Below are positions 8,108 through 18,270 of a stretch of DNA of 64,000 nucleotides, piece by piece. A program made the position numbers and the translations under genes. Within the stretch, counting starts at the first letter, position 1. Each line of letters begins with the position of its first letter. This stretch comes from Methylocystis rosea SV97 (lineage in GTDB: Bacteria > Pseudomonadota > Alphaproteobacteria > Rhizobiales > Beijerinckiaceae). The stretch lies in NCBI RefSeq assembly GCF_000372845.1, contig NZ_KB889963.1, positions 806,001-870,000 on the forward strand, given 5' to 3'. The notes below the pieces were generated by a model. It saw nothing but the letters and a program-made list of their open reading frames with translations, did not search any database and was not told the DNA's origin.

Positions 8108-9541
8108 ATGTCGACTTGGCCAAACTACGGCAAAATCACCGGTCCGATCGTGCTGATCGGCTTCGGCTCCATCGGCCGAGGCATTTTGCCGCTGATTGAG
8201 CGCCATTTCGATTTCGACAAATCGCGCTTCACCGTCATCGACCCGGTCGATACGCATCGCCGTCTGCTCGACGAGCGCGGCATCGCTTTTCTCAAAACCA
8301 AACTCACGCCGGAGAACTATCGCGAAGTCTTGACCCCGCTGCTGACGAAGGGCGAAGGCCAGGGCTTTATCGTCAATCTCTCGGTCGATGTTTCCTCGCT
8401 TGCGATCATCAAACTCGCGCGCGAATTGAACGCGCTGTGCGTCGACACGGTGGTGGAGCCATGGCCGGGCTTCTACTTCGACAAGACCATGTCCAATGAA
8501 GCGCGCACCAATTATGCGCTGCGCGAGACGGTGCTCGAGGAGCGTCGCAAAAATCCCGGCGGATCGACGGCGGTTTCCTGCGTCGGCGCCAATCCCGGCA
8601 TGGTGTCCTGGTTCGTGAAGCAGGCGCTCGTCGATATCGCGCGCGACACGGGCGCTTTCGACAAGGAGCCGGCGACGCGCGCCGAATGGGGCGCGCTCGC
8701 CCAAAAGCTCGGCGTCAAGGGCGTTCACATCGCCGAACGCGACACCCAGCGCGCGCGCAATCCGAAGCCGCGTAATGTTTTCGTCAACACCTGGTCGGTC
8801 GAAGGCTTCGTTTCCGAGGGCCTGCAGCCCGCCGAACTCGGCTGGGGCACGCATGAAAAATCTTTGCCCGACATCGGCCGCACGCATCCCTCCGGCTGCG
8901 GCGCGGCGATCTATCTGCTGTCGCCCGGCGCCAATACGCGCGTGCGCTCATGGTGCCCGACCCCTGGGGCGCAATATGGCTTCCTCGTCACTCACAATGA
9001 GTCGATCTCGATCGCGGATTATCTCACCCTGCGCGACGATAAGGGTCAGGCGATCTATCGTCCGACCTGTCACTACGCCTATCATCCAGCCGACGACGCC
9101 GTGCTTTCTCTGCACGAGATGTTCGGCGCCGCCGGGAAGATGCAGGAGAGCTGGACGATCCTCGACGAACACGAGATCGTCGATGGAATCGACGAGCTCG
9201 GCGTGCTGCTCTACGGCCACGCCAAGAACGCCTATTGGTATGGTTCGCAACTCTCGATCGAGGAGACGCGCGATCTCGCGCCCTATCAGAACGCGACCGG
9301 CCTGCAGGTGAGTTCGGCGGCGCTCGCCGGCATGGTCTGGGCGCTGGAGAACCCGCAGGCGGGAATCGTCGAAGCCGACGAGGTCGACTACAAGCGCTGC
9401 CTCGAAGTGCAACTGCCCTATCTCGGCCCGGTGAAGGGCTACTACACGGATTGGACGCCGCTCGAAGGGCGTCCCGGATTGTTCCCGGAAGACATCGACG
9501 AAAGCGATCCGTGGCAGTTCAAAAATATTCTGGTGCGCTAG
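8108..9541 (+). CDS. hss: Homospermidine synthase
   Basis: A 477-residue cytoplasmic enzyme that makes sym-homospermidine from two putrescines (or spermidine plus putrescine) with NAD as prosthetic redox group. The Rossmann motif is near the N-terminus (IVLIGFGSIGRGILPLIE). Later segments CVGANPGMVSWFVKQAL and PSGCGAAIYLLSPGA are characteristic of the bacterial family, and length is standard. A GGGAG box precedes the ATG. Homospermidine is a major polyamine in many alphaproteobacteria. The gene is monocistronic here. Confidence 0.95.
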   Translation: MSTWPNYGKITGPIVLIGFGSIGRGILPLIERHFDFDKSRFTVIDPVDTHRRLLDERGIAFLKTKLTPENYREVLTPLLTKGEGQGFIVNLSVDVSSLAIIKLARELNALCVDTVVEPWPGFYFDKTMSNEARTNYALRETVLEERRKNPGGSTAVSCVGANPGMVSWFVKQALVDIARDTGAFDKEPATRAEWGALAQKLGVKGVHIAERDTQRARNPKPRNVFVNTWSVEGFVSEGLQPAELGWGTHEKSLPDIGRTHPSGCGAAIYLLSPGANTRVRSWCPTPGAQYGFLVTHNESISIADYLTLRDDKGQAIYRPTCHYAYHPADDAVLSLHEMFGAAGKMQESWTILDEHEIVDGIDELGVLLYGHAKNAYWYGSQLSIEETRDLAPYQNATGLQVSSAALAGMVWALENPQAGIVEADEVDYKRCLEVQLPYLGPVKGYYTDWTPLEGRPGLFPEDIDESDPWQFKNILVR

Positions 9542-9698
9542 GGCGCGCGCCCCAACATGCGCGCGGAGCTCTCGGCGCGCTTTTTCGTTAGATAGCCGCT
9601 TGCCTCACTTTAATGTTCTCTATATGTTCTGACTTAGCGTCAGTTCTGAGCGGTCGTCACGGCGATGCTCGGGGCGACTCTGGGCAGAGGTTGCGGAC

Positions 9699-10829
9699 AT
9701 GGGGCGTGCGGCTCAGGCATCGGTAGAAATCAAAGGCGCGCCGCAGCCGATCGACGCTGCGGCCCTCATCGACGCCGATCGCCGGCGCGGACGCGGCGTG
9801 TTGTCGAAGCGCAGCGGCCGTTTCGAAAAGGAGACTCGCGAGGAGGCCGACGACGGTTGGGGCTCGCTCGAGAGCCTTGCGGCGCTCAAGACGAATTTCC
9901 ACGTCGAGAAGCCGCGCACGATCATCACCAGAAATGATTCGCCGGACATTTCCTTTGATCGCTCGATCAACCCCTATCGTGGCTGCGAGCATGGCTGCGT
10001 CTATTGTTTCGCGCGGCCGACGCACGCCTATATGGGCTTTTCGCCCGGCCTTGATTTCGAGACCGAGATCTTCGTCAAGGAAGGCGCGGCGCAGCTTCTC
10101 GAACGCGAATTGTCGGCGCCGCGCTACGTTCCCAAGACGATCGCCATCGGCACCAACACCGATCCCTATCAGCCCGCCGAGAAGAGCCATCGCGTGATGC
10201 GTTCGATCCTCGAAGTGCTGGCGCGCGCCAATCATCCGGTCGGCATCGTGACGAAGTCCGCGCTCGTCCTGCGCGACCTCGATCTGCTCGCGCCAATGGC
10301 GGCCAAGGGCCTCGCGAAGGTCGCGATCTCGGTGACGACGCTCGACCGAAAGCTCGCGCGCCTGATGGAGCCGCGCGCCGCAACGCCGGAACTGCGGCTT
10401 GATGCGCTGGAGAAGCTCAGCGCCGCCGGCGTGCCGACGGCGGTGATGACGGCGCCGATCATTCCCGCCATCAATGACGACGAGATCGAGCGGATTTTGA
10501 CGCGGGCGCACGCCGCCGGCGCTCGCGAGGCTGGCTATGTGCTGCTGCGCCTGCCGCTCGAATTGCGCGATCTCTTCACCGAATGGCTGGCGACGCATTT
10601 TCCTGACCGGGCCCGCCGAGCCCTCGCGCTCGTGCGCTCGACGCGAGACGGCAAGCTTTACGATGCGTCCTTCGGTACCCGCATGAAAGGCGAGGGGCCC
10701 TACGCCTGGATGATCGGCCGGCGTTTTGAGCTCGCGGCCGCCCGGCTCGGTTTTGCGCAGAAAACAAGATTGCGAACGGATCTGTTCGAGCCGCCGCGTC
10801 GCGCGCCGCAACAGCTGAGCCTCTTCTGA
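9699..10829 (+). CDS. PA0069/Rv2578c-family radical SAM protein
   Basis: A 376-residue radical S-adenosylmethionine protein. The cluster-binding CX3CX2C motif is in NPYRGCEHGCVYCF at about residues 88-101, followed by the family-typical ARPTHAYMGFSPGLDFETE. Length and the C-terminal LFEPPRR...QLSLF tail fit the PA0069 family, whose reaction is unknown. It lies upstream of rnhB and ccrM on the same strand, an order I recall from other Hyphomicrobiales. The Cys arrangement is clear; substrate is not. Confidence 0.9.
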   Translation: MGRAAQASVEIKGAPQPIDAAALIDADRRRGRGVLSKRSGRFEKETREEADDGWGSLESLAALKTNFHVEKPRTIITRNDSPDISFDRSINPYRGCEHGCVYCFARPTHAYMGFSPGLDFETEIFVKEGAAQLLERELSAPRYVPKTIAIGTNTDPYQPAEKSHRVMRSILEVLARANHPVGIVTKSALVLRDLDLLAPMAAKGLAKVAISVTTLDRKLARLMEPRAATPELRLDALEKLSAAGVPTAVMTAPIIPAINDDEIERILTRAHAAGAREAGYVLLRLPLELRDLFTEWLATHFPDRARRALALVRSTRDGKLYDASFGTRMKGEGPYAWMIGRRFELAAARLGFAQKTRLRTDLFEPPRRAPQQLSLF

Positions 10830-11015
10830 GCCCATCTTAGGCTGGTCTCCGGCGAGCTTATCGCGTTCGCGTGGGCCGAGAATTCTTTGGAAGCCGCCGC
10901 AAACGCCGTCTTTCCGGTTGCCAGCCGCCCGCCCGCCGCGCTTTATTCGCTGTGCGGTCCTGCGCTGACGCCACTGTCGTGCAGAACCCTAGCGATTCGC
11001 CCCGGGGGAGCGTTT

Positions 11016-11627
11016 GTGACGGCCAAGGGGCCCCATTTTCGACTGGAAGCCCAGCTGCGCCGCAAAGGCGTCTGGCCGATCGCCGGCGTCGACGAGGTTG
11101 GACGCGGGCCGCTCGCGGGTCCGGTGGCGGCGGCGGCGGTGATTCTCGATCCCGAACGACGGCCGCGGGGCCTCGATGATTCGAAGGCGCTGAACCAGGC
11201 GCAGCGCGAAGAAGCGTTTGAGCGCATCATGGCGAGCGCGCTCGCCGTGAGCGTCGCCTTCGTCGCCCCCGCCGAGATCGATCGCATCAATATCCGTCAG
11301 GCGTCGCTCGCGGCGATGGCGCGGGCCGTCGCCGGCCTTTCCCAGACGCCGGCCTATCTTCTCATCGACGGCAACGACCGGCCGCCGGTCAACTGCCCCT
11401 GCCAGCTGATCATCAAGGGCGACGCGACGGCGCTCAGCATCGCCGCCGCCTCGATCGTCGCCAAGGTCGCGCGCGACGCCATGATGCGCCGCCTCGCCGT
11501 CCATTATCCGCACTATGGTTTTGAGACCAATGTCGGCTACGCCGTGCAGCGTCACCTCGATGCGCTGGCGCTGCACGGCGCGAGCCCGGCGCACCGCGTC
11601 AGCTTCGCGCCCGTCCGCGAAGCGTGA
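11016..11627 (+). CDS. rnhB: Ribonuclease HII
   Basis: A 203-residue nuclease that removes RNA from RNA-DNA hybrids and single ribonucleotides misincorporated in DNA. The catalytic entry [15 protein letters not shown] carries the first Asp-Glu pair; LDDSKAL and the later [10 protein letters not shown] segment complete the family pattern. The GTG at 11016 is preferred because GGGGGAG lies five bases before it and the protein then has the usual length. The frame stays open upstream to 10887 but that part is unlike RNase HII. ccrM follows after 145 bases. Confidence 0.95.
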   Translation: MTAKGPHFRLEAQLRRKGVWPIAGVDEVGRGPLAGPVAAAAVILDPERRPRGLDDSKALNQAQREEAFERIMASALAVSVAFVAPAEIDRINIRQASLAAMARAVAGLSQTPAYLLIDGNDRPPVNCPCQLIIKGDATALSIAAASIVAKVARDAMMRRLAVHYPHYGFETNVGYAVQRHLDALALHGASPAHRVSFAPVREA

Positions 11628-11709
11628 GGCCTCGTCAACTATTCGCTAACCTTTTTACTTCTTTAACACTTCCGTTCGAAAAAGAGACGTCTGCGTTTTG
11701 CCAATCTAA

Positions 11710-12945
<1,236 letters not shown>

Positions 12946-13006
12946 CCTGCTCTCTTCCATGAGGAAGGGTAGAGCGCCTCAAACTATTTCGGTCTGAACC
13001 TTCTCA

Positions 13007-13109
13007 CGTCATTCCCGACGCGCGAAGCGCGATCGGGAATCCAGAGCAGACCAGCACTCCTGTATCGGCTCTGGATTCCCGATCAGGCCTTCGCCTGTCG
13101 GGAATGACA
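13007..13109. repeat. Intergenic inverted repeat (CGTCATTCCCGA type)
   Basis: A roughly 100-base imperfect palindrome. It opens with CGTCATTCCCGACGCGCGAA, has GGGAATCCAGAGC and GCTCTGGATTCCC as inner inverted arms, and closes with TCGGGAATGAC. It lies between ccrM and uppP, whose transcripts converge here, and could act as a bidirectional terminator. Confidence 0.75.
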
Positions 13110-13137
13110 CCCAGCGCAGGGGTCGACGGATTTCGTA

Positions 13138-14010
13138 TCAGACCAAAAAGCCTGCGTAGAAGCCGACGAGCAGCACGATTCCGATGAATGCGCGGTAGAA
13201 GACGAAGGGCCAGGCGGAGAAGCGTTCGAGAATCCGCAACAAGCCCCAGATCGCGACAAAGGCGGAGATCGAAGCGACGAAAAGCCCGAGCGTCAGCACC
13301 GCCCAGCCGTGGAAATCGAGCTGCGCCTTATGCAGCTCCCACAGCTCCTTCAGGCCCGCAAGGGCGATCGCCGGCAGGCCAAGCAGGAAGGAAAAGCGCG
13401 CCGCTTCCTCCCGCTTCAGGTCGAGAAACATCGCCGCCGTTAGAGTCGAGCCGGAACGCGAGACGCCCGGAATGAGCGCGCCGACCTGCGCGAAGCCGAC
13501 GATCATCGCGTCCTTCAGGCTGACATGCTCGAGCGTGCGCTTGTGATTGCAATAGAGTTCGGCGATGGCGAGCAGAGCCGCCATCACGATGCAGGAAATG
13601 CCGATCACCGGTAGCGTGCGCAGCGGCGAGCCGCAGGTGTTGAGCGTATGCGACAGCGCGAGGCCGGCGATGCCGATCGGGACGGTCGCGAGCGCGATCC
13701 AGACCACGAAGCGAAACGTCCAGTCGTTGAAGTCGCGCCGCACGAGCGCGCGAACGGACCCCTCGGCAAGCGCGCGAATGTCGGTCCAGAAATAGCTGAC
13801 GACGGCGGCGAGCGCCGCGAGCTGCATCGCCGCGGAGAAGGCGGAGCCAGGGTCCTTCCAGCCGAGCAGCGCCGGCACGATGCGCATATGCGCGGTGGAG
13901 GAGATCGGCAGAAGCTCGGTGATGCCCTGCACCACGCCAAGAACGGCGACTTTCATATAGCCGAGATCGACAAAACCGGTGTCGAGCCCATTCGTGCAAG
14001 CGGTCGCCAT
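13138..14010 (-). CDS. uppP: Undecaprenyl-diphosphatase UppP/BacA
   Basis: A 290-residue polytopic membrane enzyme that dephosphorylates undecaprenyl pyrophosphate to recycle the lipid carrier for peptidoglycan and polysaccharide synthesis; its overproduction gives bacitracin resistance. Both signature motifs are present: VQGITELLPISSTAHMRI near residues 27-44 and PGVSRSGSTLTAAMFL near residue 183. The length is slightly above the usual 265-275 because of a short polar N-terminal stretch; an internal ATG at residue 19 is an alternative start. Confidence 0.95.
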   Translation of the reverse strand: MATACTNGLDTGFVDLGYMKVAVLGVVQGITELLPISSTAHMRIVPALLGWKDPGSAFSAAMQLAALAAVVSYFWTDIRALAEGSVRALVRRDFNDWTFRFVVWIALATVPIGIAGLALSHTLNTCGSPLRTLPVIGISCIVMAALLAIAELYCNHKRTLEHVSLKDAMIVGFAQVGALIPGVSRSGSTLTAAMFLDLKREEAARFSFLLGLPAIALAGLKELWELHKAQLDFHGWAVLTLGLFVASISAFVAIWGLLRILERFSAWPFVFYRAFIGIVLLVGFYAGFLV

Positions 14011-14279
14011 AGAGGCCCTCGTCTCGTTTGTCGGCCCCGCGACGAATCACGAAGGCGCCAAGCGACTCCGACTTCTGGCAAACAAGCCAGCCACGATCAA
14101 GGCGAGGCGCAGATCGGCGTCCGTTTAGCCTTGGGCGAGAGCGGATCTTGACTGTGGCTGAGGCGCCACACTCGGCTCCGAAAGAACTTCCGACCAGCAA
14201 AAGCCATAGTCACGGTAAGTGGCCGTATGTGAATGTTTATTCATTCTACCGATCGGCAATGTCGGACCAGGGCGGCCGC

Positions 14280-16091
14280 ATGGGAAATCCTTTTCCTGGA
14301 AGATGGATTATTTATCCGGCCGCAATCATCGCTGCCGCGATCAGCGCTTCGGCATACGCTCAGAGCTTGAGTTCGTTGCCGCTGCCCCCCGGGCAGATCG
14401 TCTCCGGTCCTGTCGCCTATGGTCAGTCGCTTTGGAAGGCGAATTGCCCGCCAAATCAGACGGTGACGAAATGTCAGGGCCAGGTGTACCCGTCGATTAC
14501 GAACGGGCACGACGCCGACACGTACCTGTTGCCCTATACGGCGCCATCGACGACGACGCCGCCATTCGTCGATTCAACGTTCGCCGCCGCAGCCGTGGTT
14601 TGGACCTCAACGCCAACGCAGTATGTGCGTTTTTACGACGCTACGAGCAATCCGGCAGGGGGCTGGGTTGTGCCGTCCAACCAAGTGCGGGGGTTGACCG
14701 CGGAGCAAATCAAAGACGTTTTGGCTCTGCCCACAACTCCGACAATGCAGACCATTGCATTGCTGCCCGCCCACACTTGTATGATCCTCGGCCAAGCGGG
14801 TCCCATTACGAACTCGCAACAAGTCCAACCATTGGGCTTCTGGGGAAATGGCGGCGCGATTCAAGGCTTCTTAATTGGACAAAGCCCAAGCGGATGTGGG
14901 CCGGGTTCCGATCCAAGGTATGTAGACCAAAACAACTTCGTCAATCGGCAATTCATCGGACTTTTCGCGCTGGCTTATGGTCCTCGTGCGGGAGACGGCA
15001 ATCCTGGGGCGGTCGCCTTCGCCCTCGACCACGCGATTTTTCCCGCGCAGTTCACCGATATGGATGGCGTTTATAACTCGCTCGATCTCCTCAACTACGG
15101 CGATTCGGGCGCCTTGCGTTATGCCTTGAGGCAGTTGGACGGTGAGGTTTACGCTAACGTCGCGTCGGTTGTGATGGGGGCCGGACGCATGTTTGCTCAG
15201 GTTGTGCGAGATCAAACGCATTTGGCGCGTGTCCCAACGGTTCCGCGCTTACCAAATGGTTGGCGGCCCTGGATCAGCGGGTTTGGAGGAGCGGCCTCGC
15301 TCTACGGAAGCCAAGATTTTGAAGGAGTGCGCTTCTCCGGCGGTGGAGTGGCGGTAGGAGCGGATTACCTTTTCAGTCCGGCGCTTCTGTTTGGTCTGAG
15401 CGCAGCCTACTCACGTAGCGCATTTGCTGTGAGTGGTGTTTCCGGCTCGGGAAATCTTGATAGCTATTCCATAGGGTCTTATGCGGGATATGCCTCAGGC
15501 AATGTCTATATCGACGCGGCTTTGGGATACTCCTACAATCAAACAGGGGTTGGCCGCAGCATTGCTTTCCCTGGGCTCGCGCGAGCGGCGTCCGCGAGCT
15601 TTAACAACGATTCTCTGCTTTCCACGGCGGAAGTCGGCTATAATTTTCAGTTGAGCGATAGGCTGAGAGCCACGCCTTTTGCTTCGTTCCAAAGCATCGT
15701 GGTTTTCGCGAGACGTTTTTCGGAGCAGGGAGCTGGGGCTGTCAGCCTTAATGTCTCTGGTCGAACGGCTGCTACGGCAATGAGCGCTTTGGGCGCTGAG
15801 CTATCCTATGATCTGCCGCTAGGCTGGAGCGCTCCCTTGACTCTCTCTGGGCGAGCGGGTTGGGCGCATGATTTCGCTGATGTGAACCGGAGGGCCGCGC
15901 AAAATTTCCAGGGCGCGCTGCGCACCAATTTTTGGGTTGAGGGCGCGCGCTGGCCGCGTAATGCCGCGGCAGTTGGGGCCAAGCTAACCCTCCCTGTGGC
16001 TCAAGCCGATCTCTTTATTCGCTACGATGGCCTGTTTTCGAATAATGCGGACATCTTTAGCGCGACAGGCGGCGTGTCAGTAAGATTTTGA
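14280..16091 (+). CDS. Autotransporter beta-barrel domain protein with atypical passenger
   Basis: A predicted 603-residue secreted outer-membrane protein. A signal peptide spans about residues 1-27, ending ASAYAQ. The passenger (about 28-325) has two Cys near residue 60 and a WVVPSNQVRGLTAEQIKDVL segment but no beta-helix repeats. The C-terminal barrel runs from about residue 331 (WISGFGG) and ends in GGVSVRF, with the terminal Phe that outer-membrane assembly favours. The ATG at 14280 is chosen for the AGGG box and signal peptide; an ATG at 14259 is possible. Composition is less GC-rich than the neighbours, suggesting transfer. Confidence 0.85.
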   Translation: MGNPFPGRWIIYPAAIIAAAISASAYAQSLSSLPLPPGQIVSGPVAYGQSLWKANCPPNQTVTKCQGQVYPSITNGHDADTYLLPYTAPSTTTPPFVDSTFAAAAVVWTSTPTQYVRFYDATSNPAGGWVVPSNQVRGLTAEQIKDVLALPTTPTMQTIALLPAHTCMILGQAGPITNSQQVQPLGFWGNGGAIQGFLIGQSPSGCGPGSDPRYVDQNNFVNRQFIGLFALAYGPRAGDGNPGAVAFALDHAIFPAQFTDMDGVYNSLDLLNYGDSGALRYALRQLDGEVYANVASVVMGAGRMFAQVVRDQTHLARVPTVPRLPNGWRPWISGFGGAASLYGSQDFEGVRFSGGGVAVGADYLFSPALLFGLSAAYSRSAFAVSGVSGSGNLDSYSIGSYAGYASGNVYIDAALGYSYNQTGVGRSIAFPGLARAASASFNNDSLLSTAEVGYNFQLSDRLRATPFASFQSIVVFARRFSEQGAGAVSLNVSGRTAATAMSALGAELSYDLPLGWSAPLTLSGRAGWAHDFADVNRRAAQNFQGALRTNFWVEGARWPRNAAAVGAKLTLPVAQADLFIRYDGLFSNNADIFSATGGVSVRF

Positions 16092-16127
16092 AGGCGCTTA
16101 CGCCTTAAGGCGCTGTTCCGCGCAAAA

Positions 16128-17849
16128 TCAGTGAAACAGCGTGGCGGTTTTGAGCAGGGTGATCCAGACGCCCCAGGCAAGCGGCGCGCCGACGGCGGCC
16201 CAGGCGAAAACCAGCAGCAACGCTCCGCCCTTTGAGCCGGGCGGCGCGCGCCCGGCGGCAGGCGGAATGGCGTCGGTCGGGGCGGGGTCCAACCCTTCTT
16301 CGACAAAATCCTCGAAGTCTGCGTGGGTTTCGTCTTCTTCCTTGACGACCTCTGCGACCGTGACGTGTTTCTGCGCCGCGACCTCTTCGTCGCTCATGTA
16401 ATATTTCTCGGCGCAGGGCCGCACGAGCAGATTGCAAACGAGACCGCAGAGAAGCAGGCCTGCGAGCACATACATCGTTTGGTTATAAACCGCCTCGCGC
16501 GGCGCGCCGACGCTCAGCTGATATTCGCGAATGTAATTGACAAGCACGGGTCCGAGCACGCCCGCCGTCGACCAGGCGGTCAGCAGCCGGCCGTGGATGG
16601 CGCCGACATGATGCGTGCCGAAAATGTCGGCGAGATAAGCGGGGATCGTGGAAAAGCCGCCGCCATACATGGTGATGATGACCGCAAAGAGCAGGACGAA
16701 GACGCCGACCATGCCGCCCTTCGCCGCGAAGGGTTCGGCCGAATACAGCGCGATGCCGACGACAAAAAAAATCGCGTAAGTGAGCTTGCGGCCAAACTTG
16801 TCGGACGCCGAGGCCCAGCCGATGCGCCCGCCGATGTTGCACAGGCTCAAGAGGCCGGTGAAGCCCGCCGCGATCGCCGCGATCTGCTTTTTCTGATCGG
16901 CGTTGAGTTGATCGAACCCCATGTCCAGGCCGATCAGCCTGCCGCCGAAGACTTCCTGCAGCATCGGCGAGGCCATGCCCAGAACGCCGATGCCGGCGGA
17001 GACGTTGAGACAGAGCACGGCCCAGAGCAGCCAGAATTGCGGCGTCTTCCATGCGACGTCGAGATGCACATGACGATGCGTCACCATGGCGTTCTTGGCC
17101 GCCGTGGGCGGCGTGAATCCTTCCGGCGCCCAACCTTCGGGCGGCACCCGATAGCTGAGCGCGCCGGCAACCATGAAGGCGAAATAAATCGCCGCGAGCG
17201 TGACGAAGGTCTGCCAGACGCCCGGCGAAGCCGGCGTCGCGTAGACGCCCATCAGCCGGTCGGCGAGCGGCGCGCCGATCATCGCGCCGCCGCCAAAGCC
17301 CATGATGGCGAGACCGGTCGCGAGGCCGCGCCGGTCGGGAAACCATTTGAGGAGCGTCGAAACCGGCGAGATATATCCAAGCCCCAAGCCGATGCCGCCG
17401 ATCACGCCGGAGCCGATCCAGAGCATCCAGATCTGGTGGAGATAGACGCCGAGCGCCGAGATGAGCAGGCCGCCGCACCAGCAGCAGGCCGCCGCGAGAC
17501 CGGCCTTGCGGGGGCCGGCTGTTTCGAGCCAATGGCCGAAGACCGCCGCCGAGGAGCCCAAAAACACAAAGAACAGCGTGAACGTCCACCCGAGCCAGCT
17601 GATCTTCCAGTCGCAGTCAGTGGCGACGAGCGTCGCGAAAAGACCGAGCGATTCTGCGCATTCCTTCGGCTGCGCGCCGCCAATGATCCGCGACAGCGGC
17701 AGCCAGAAGACCGAAAAGCCATAGGCCATGCCGATGCACAGATGAATGGCGAGCGCCGCCGGCGGAACGAGCCAGCGATTGAAGGCGGGAGAAGCAATGG
17801 TTCGAGCCCGGCTAAAGAAATCGGGTCGGGTGATGGCGTCGGCAGTCAT
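16128..17849 (-). CDS. OFA-type major facilitator (oxalate/formate antiporter-like)
   Basis: A 573-residue MFS carrier with 12 predicted helices. The LGLGYISPVSTLLKWFPDRR and GGAMIGAPLADRLMG segments are typical of the OFA branch that exchanges oxalate, formate or other monocarboxylates. It is longer than the usual 400-430 residues: there is a large periplasmic insert (about residues 60-75), a long central loop and a roughly 100-residue charged tail ending in one more hydrophobic segment. The substrate is not determined by sequence; formate or oxalate exchange would fit a methylotroph (inference). Confidence 0.85.
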   Translation of the reverse strand: MTADAITRPDFFSRARTIASPAFNRWLVPPAALAIHLCIGMAYGFSVFWLPLSRIIGGAQPKECAESLGLFATLVATDCDWKISWLGWTFTLFFVFLGSSAAVFGHWLETAGPRKAGLAAACCWCGGLLISALGVYLHQIWMLWIGSGVIGGIGLGLGYISPVSTLLKWFPDRRGLATGLAIMGFGGGAMIGAPLADRLMGVYATPASPGVWQTFVTLAAIYFAFMVAGALSYRVPPEGWAPEGFTPPTAAKNAMVTHRHVHLDVAWKTPQFWLLWAVLCLNVSAGIGVLGMASPMLQEVFGGRLIGLDMGFDQLNADQKKQIAAIAAGFTGLLSLCNIGGRIGWASASDKFGRKLTYAIFFVVGIALYSAEPFAAKGGMVGVFVLLFAVIITMYGGGFSTIPAYLADIFGTHHVGAIHGRLLTAWSTAGVLGPVLVNYIREYQLSVGAPREAVYNQTMYVLAGLLLCGLVCNLLVRPCAEKYYMSDEEVAAQKHVTVAEVVKEEDETHADFEDFVEEGLDPAPTDAIPPAAGRAPPGSKGGALLLVFAWAAVGAPLAWGVWITLLKTATLFH

Positions 17850-17928
17850 TAAACTTCCGGGCTGGTTTTTGTAGGTCGGTTATTGCGCATGCGCGGCTCG
17901 CGGCACAAGCCCAAGCCGTCCGAAGCAA

Positions 17929-18059
17929 TCCTCATCCTGAGGAGCCGCCGAAGGTGGCGTCTCGAAGGACGAGGATTGCGATGCCGACGGCTCGCGATTT
18001 CGGGAAACGGTCCCTCGTCCTTCGAGATGCGTGCTCCGCACGCTCCTCAGGATGAGGGA
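17929..18059. repeat. Second inverted pair of CCTCATCCTGAGGAG repeats
   Basis: Two copies of the same element as at 6774-6941, at about 17929-17976 and 18012-18059, again facing each other. They lie in the gap between the MFS gene and ecm, where I see no gene. Confidence 0.85.
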
Positions 18060-18145
18060 CCTTCCATTGCTCCCTCTCCGGCATAGCGGGGAAGCAGGAG
18101 AAATGCCTGCACCTGAGATTACAACAGCCGCAACCTCGGGTGCGC

Positions 18146-18251
18146 CGTCATGGCCGGGCTTGTCCCGGCCATCCACGAAGTTGACCGCGCTTATGCGGTA
18201 GCCCGACCAAATGGCGGAGCGTGGATGCCCGCGACAAGCGCGGGCATGACG
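18146..18251. repeat. Inverted pair of GGATGxCCGG-ACAAG-CCGGxCATGAC repeats
   Basis: One copy at about 18146-18177 (ATGGCCGGGCTTGTCCCGGC core) and one at 18220-18251 in opposite orientation (GGATGCCCGCGACAAGCGCG core). Each forms a strong hairpin. The second lies 20 bases beyond the ecm stop and could terminate its transcript. The same family occurs at 32247-32370. Confidence 0.8.
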
Positions 18252-18270
18252 CGGAAAGGTAAGCGCCTGC

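Noticed and set aside
16323-17852. 509-codon plus-strand open frame opposite the MFS gene.
   Set aside because: Composition is that of an antisense shadow (Arg, Asp, Ala, His rich), while the minus strand encodes 12 clean membrane helices.
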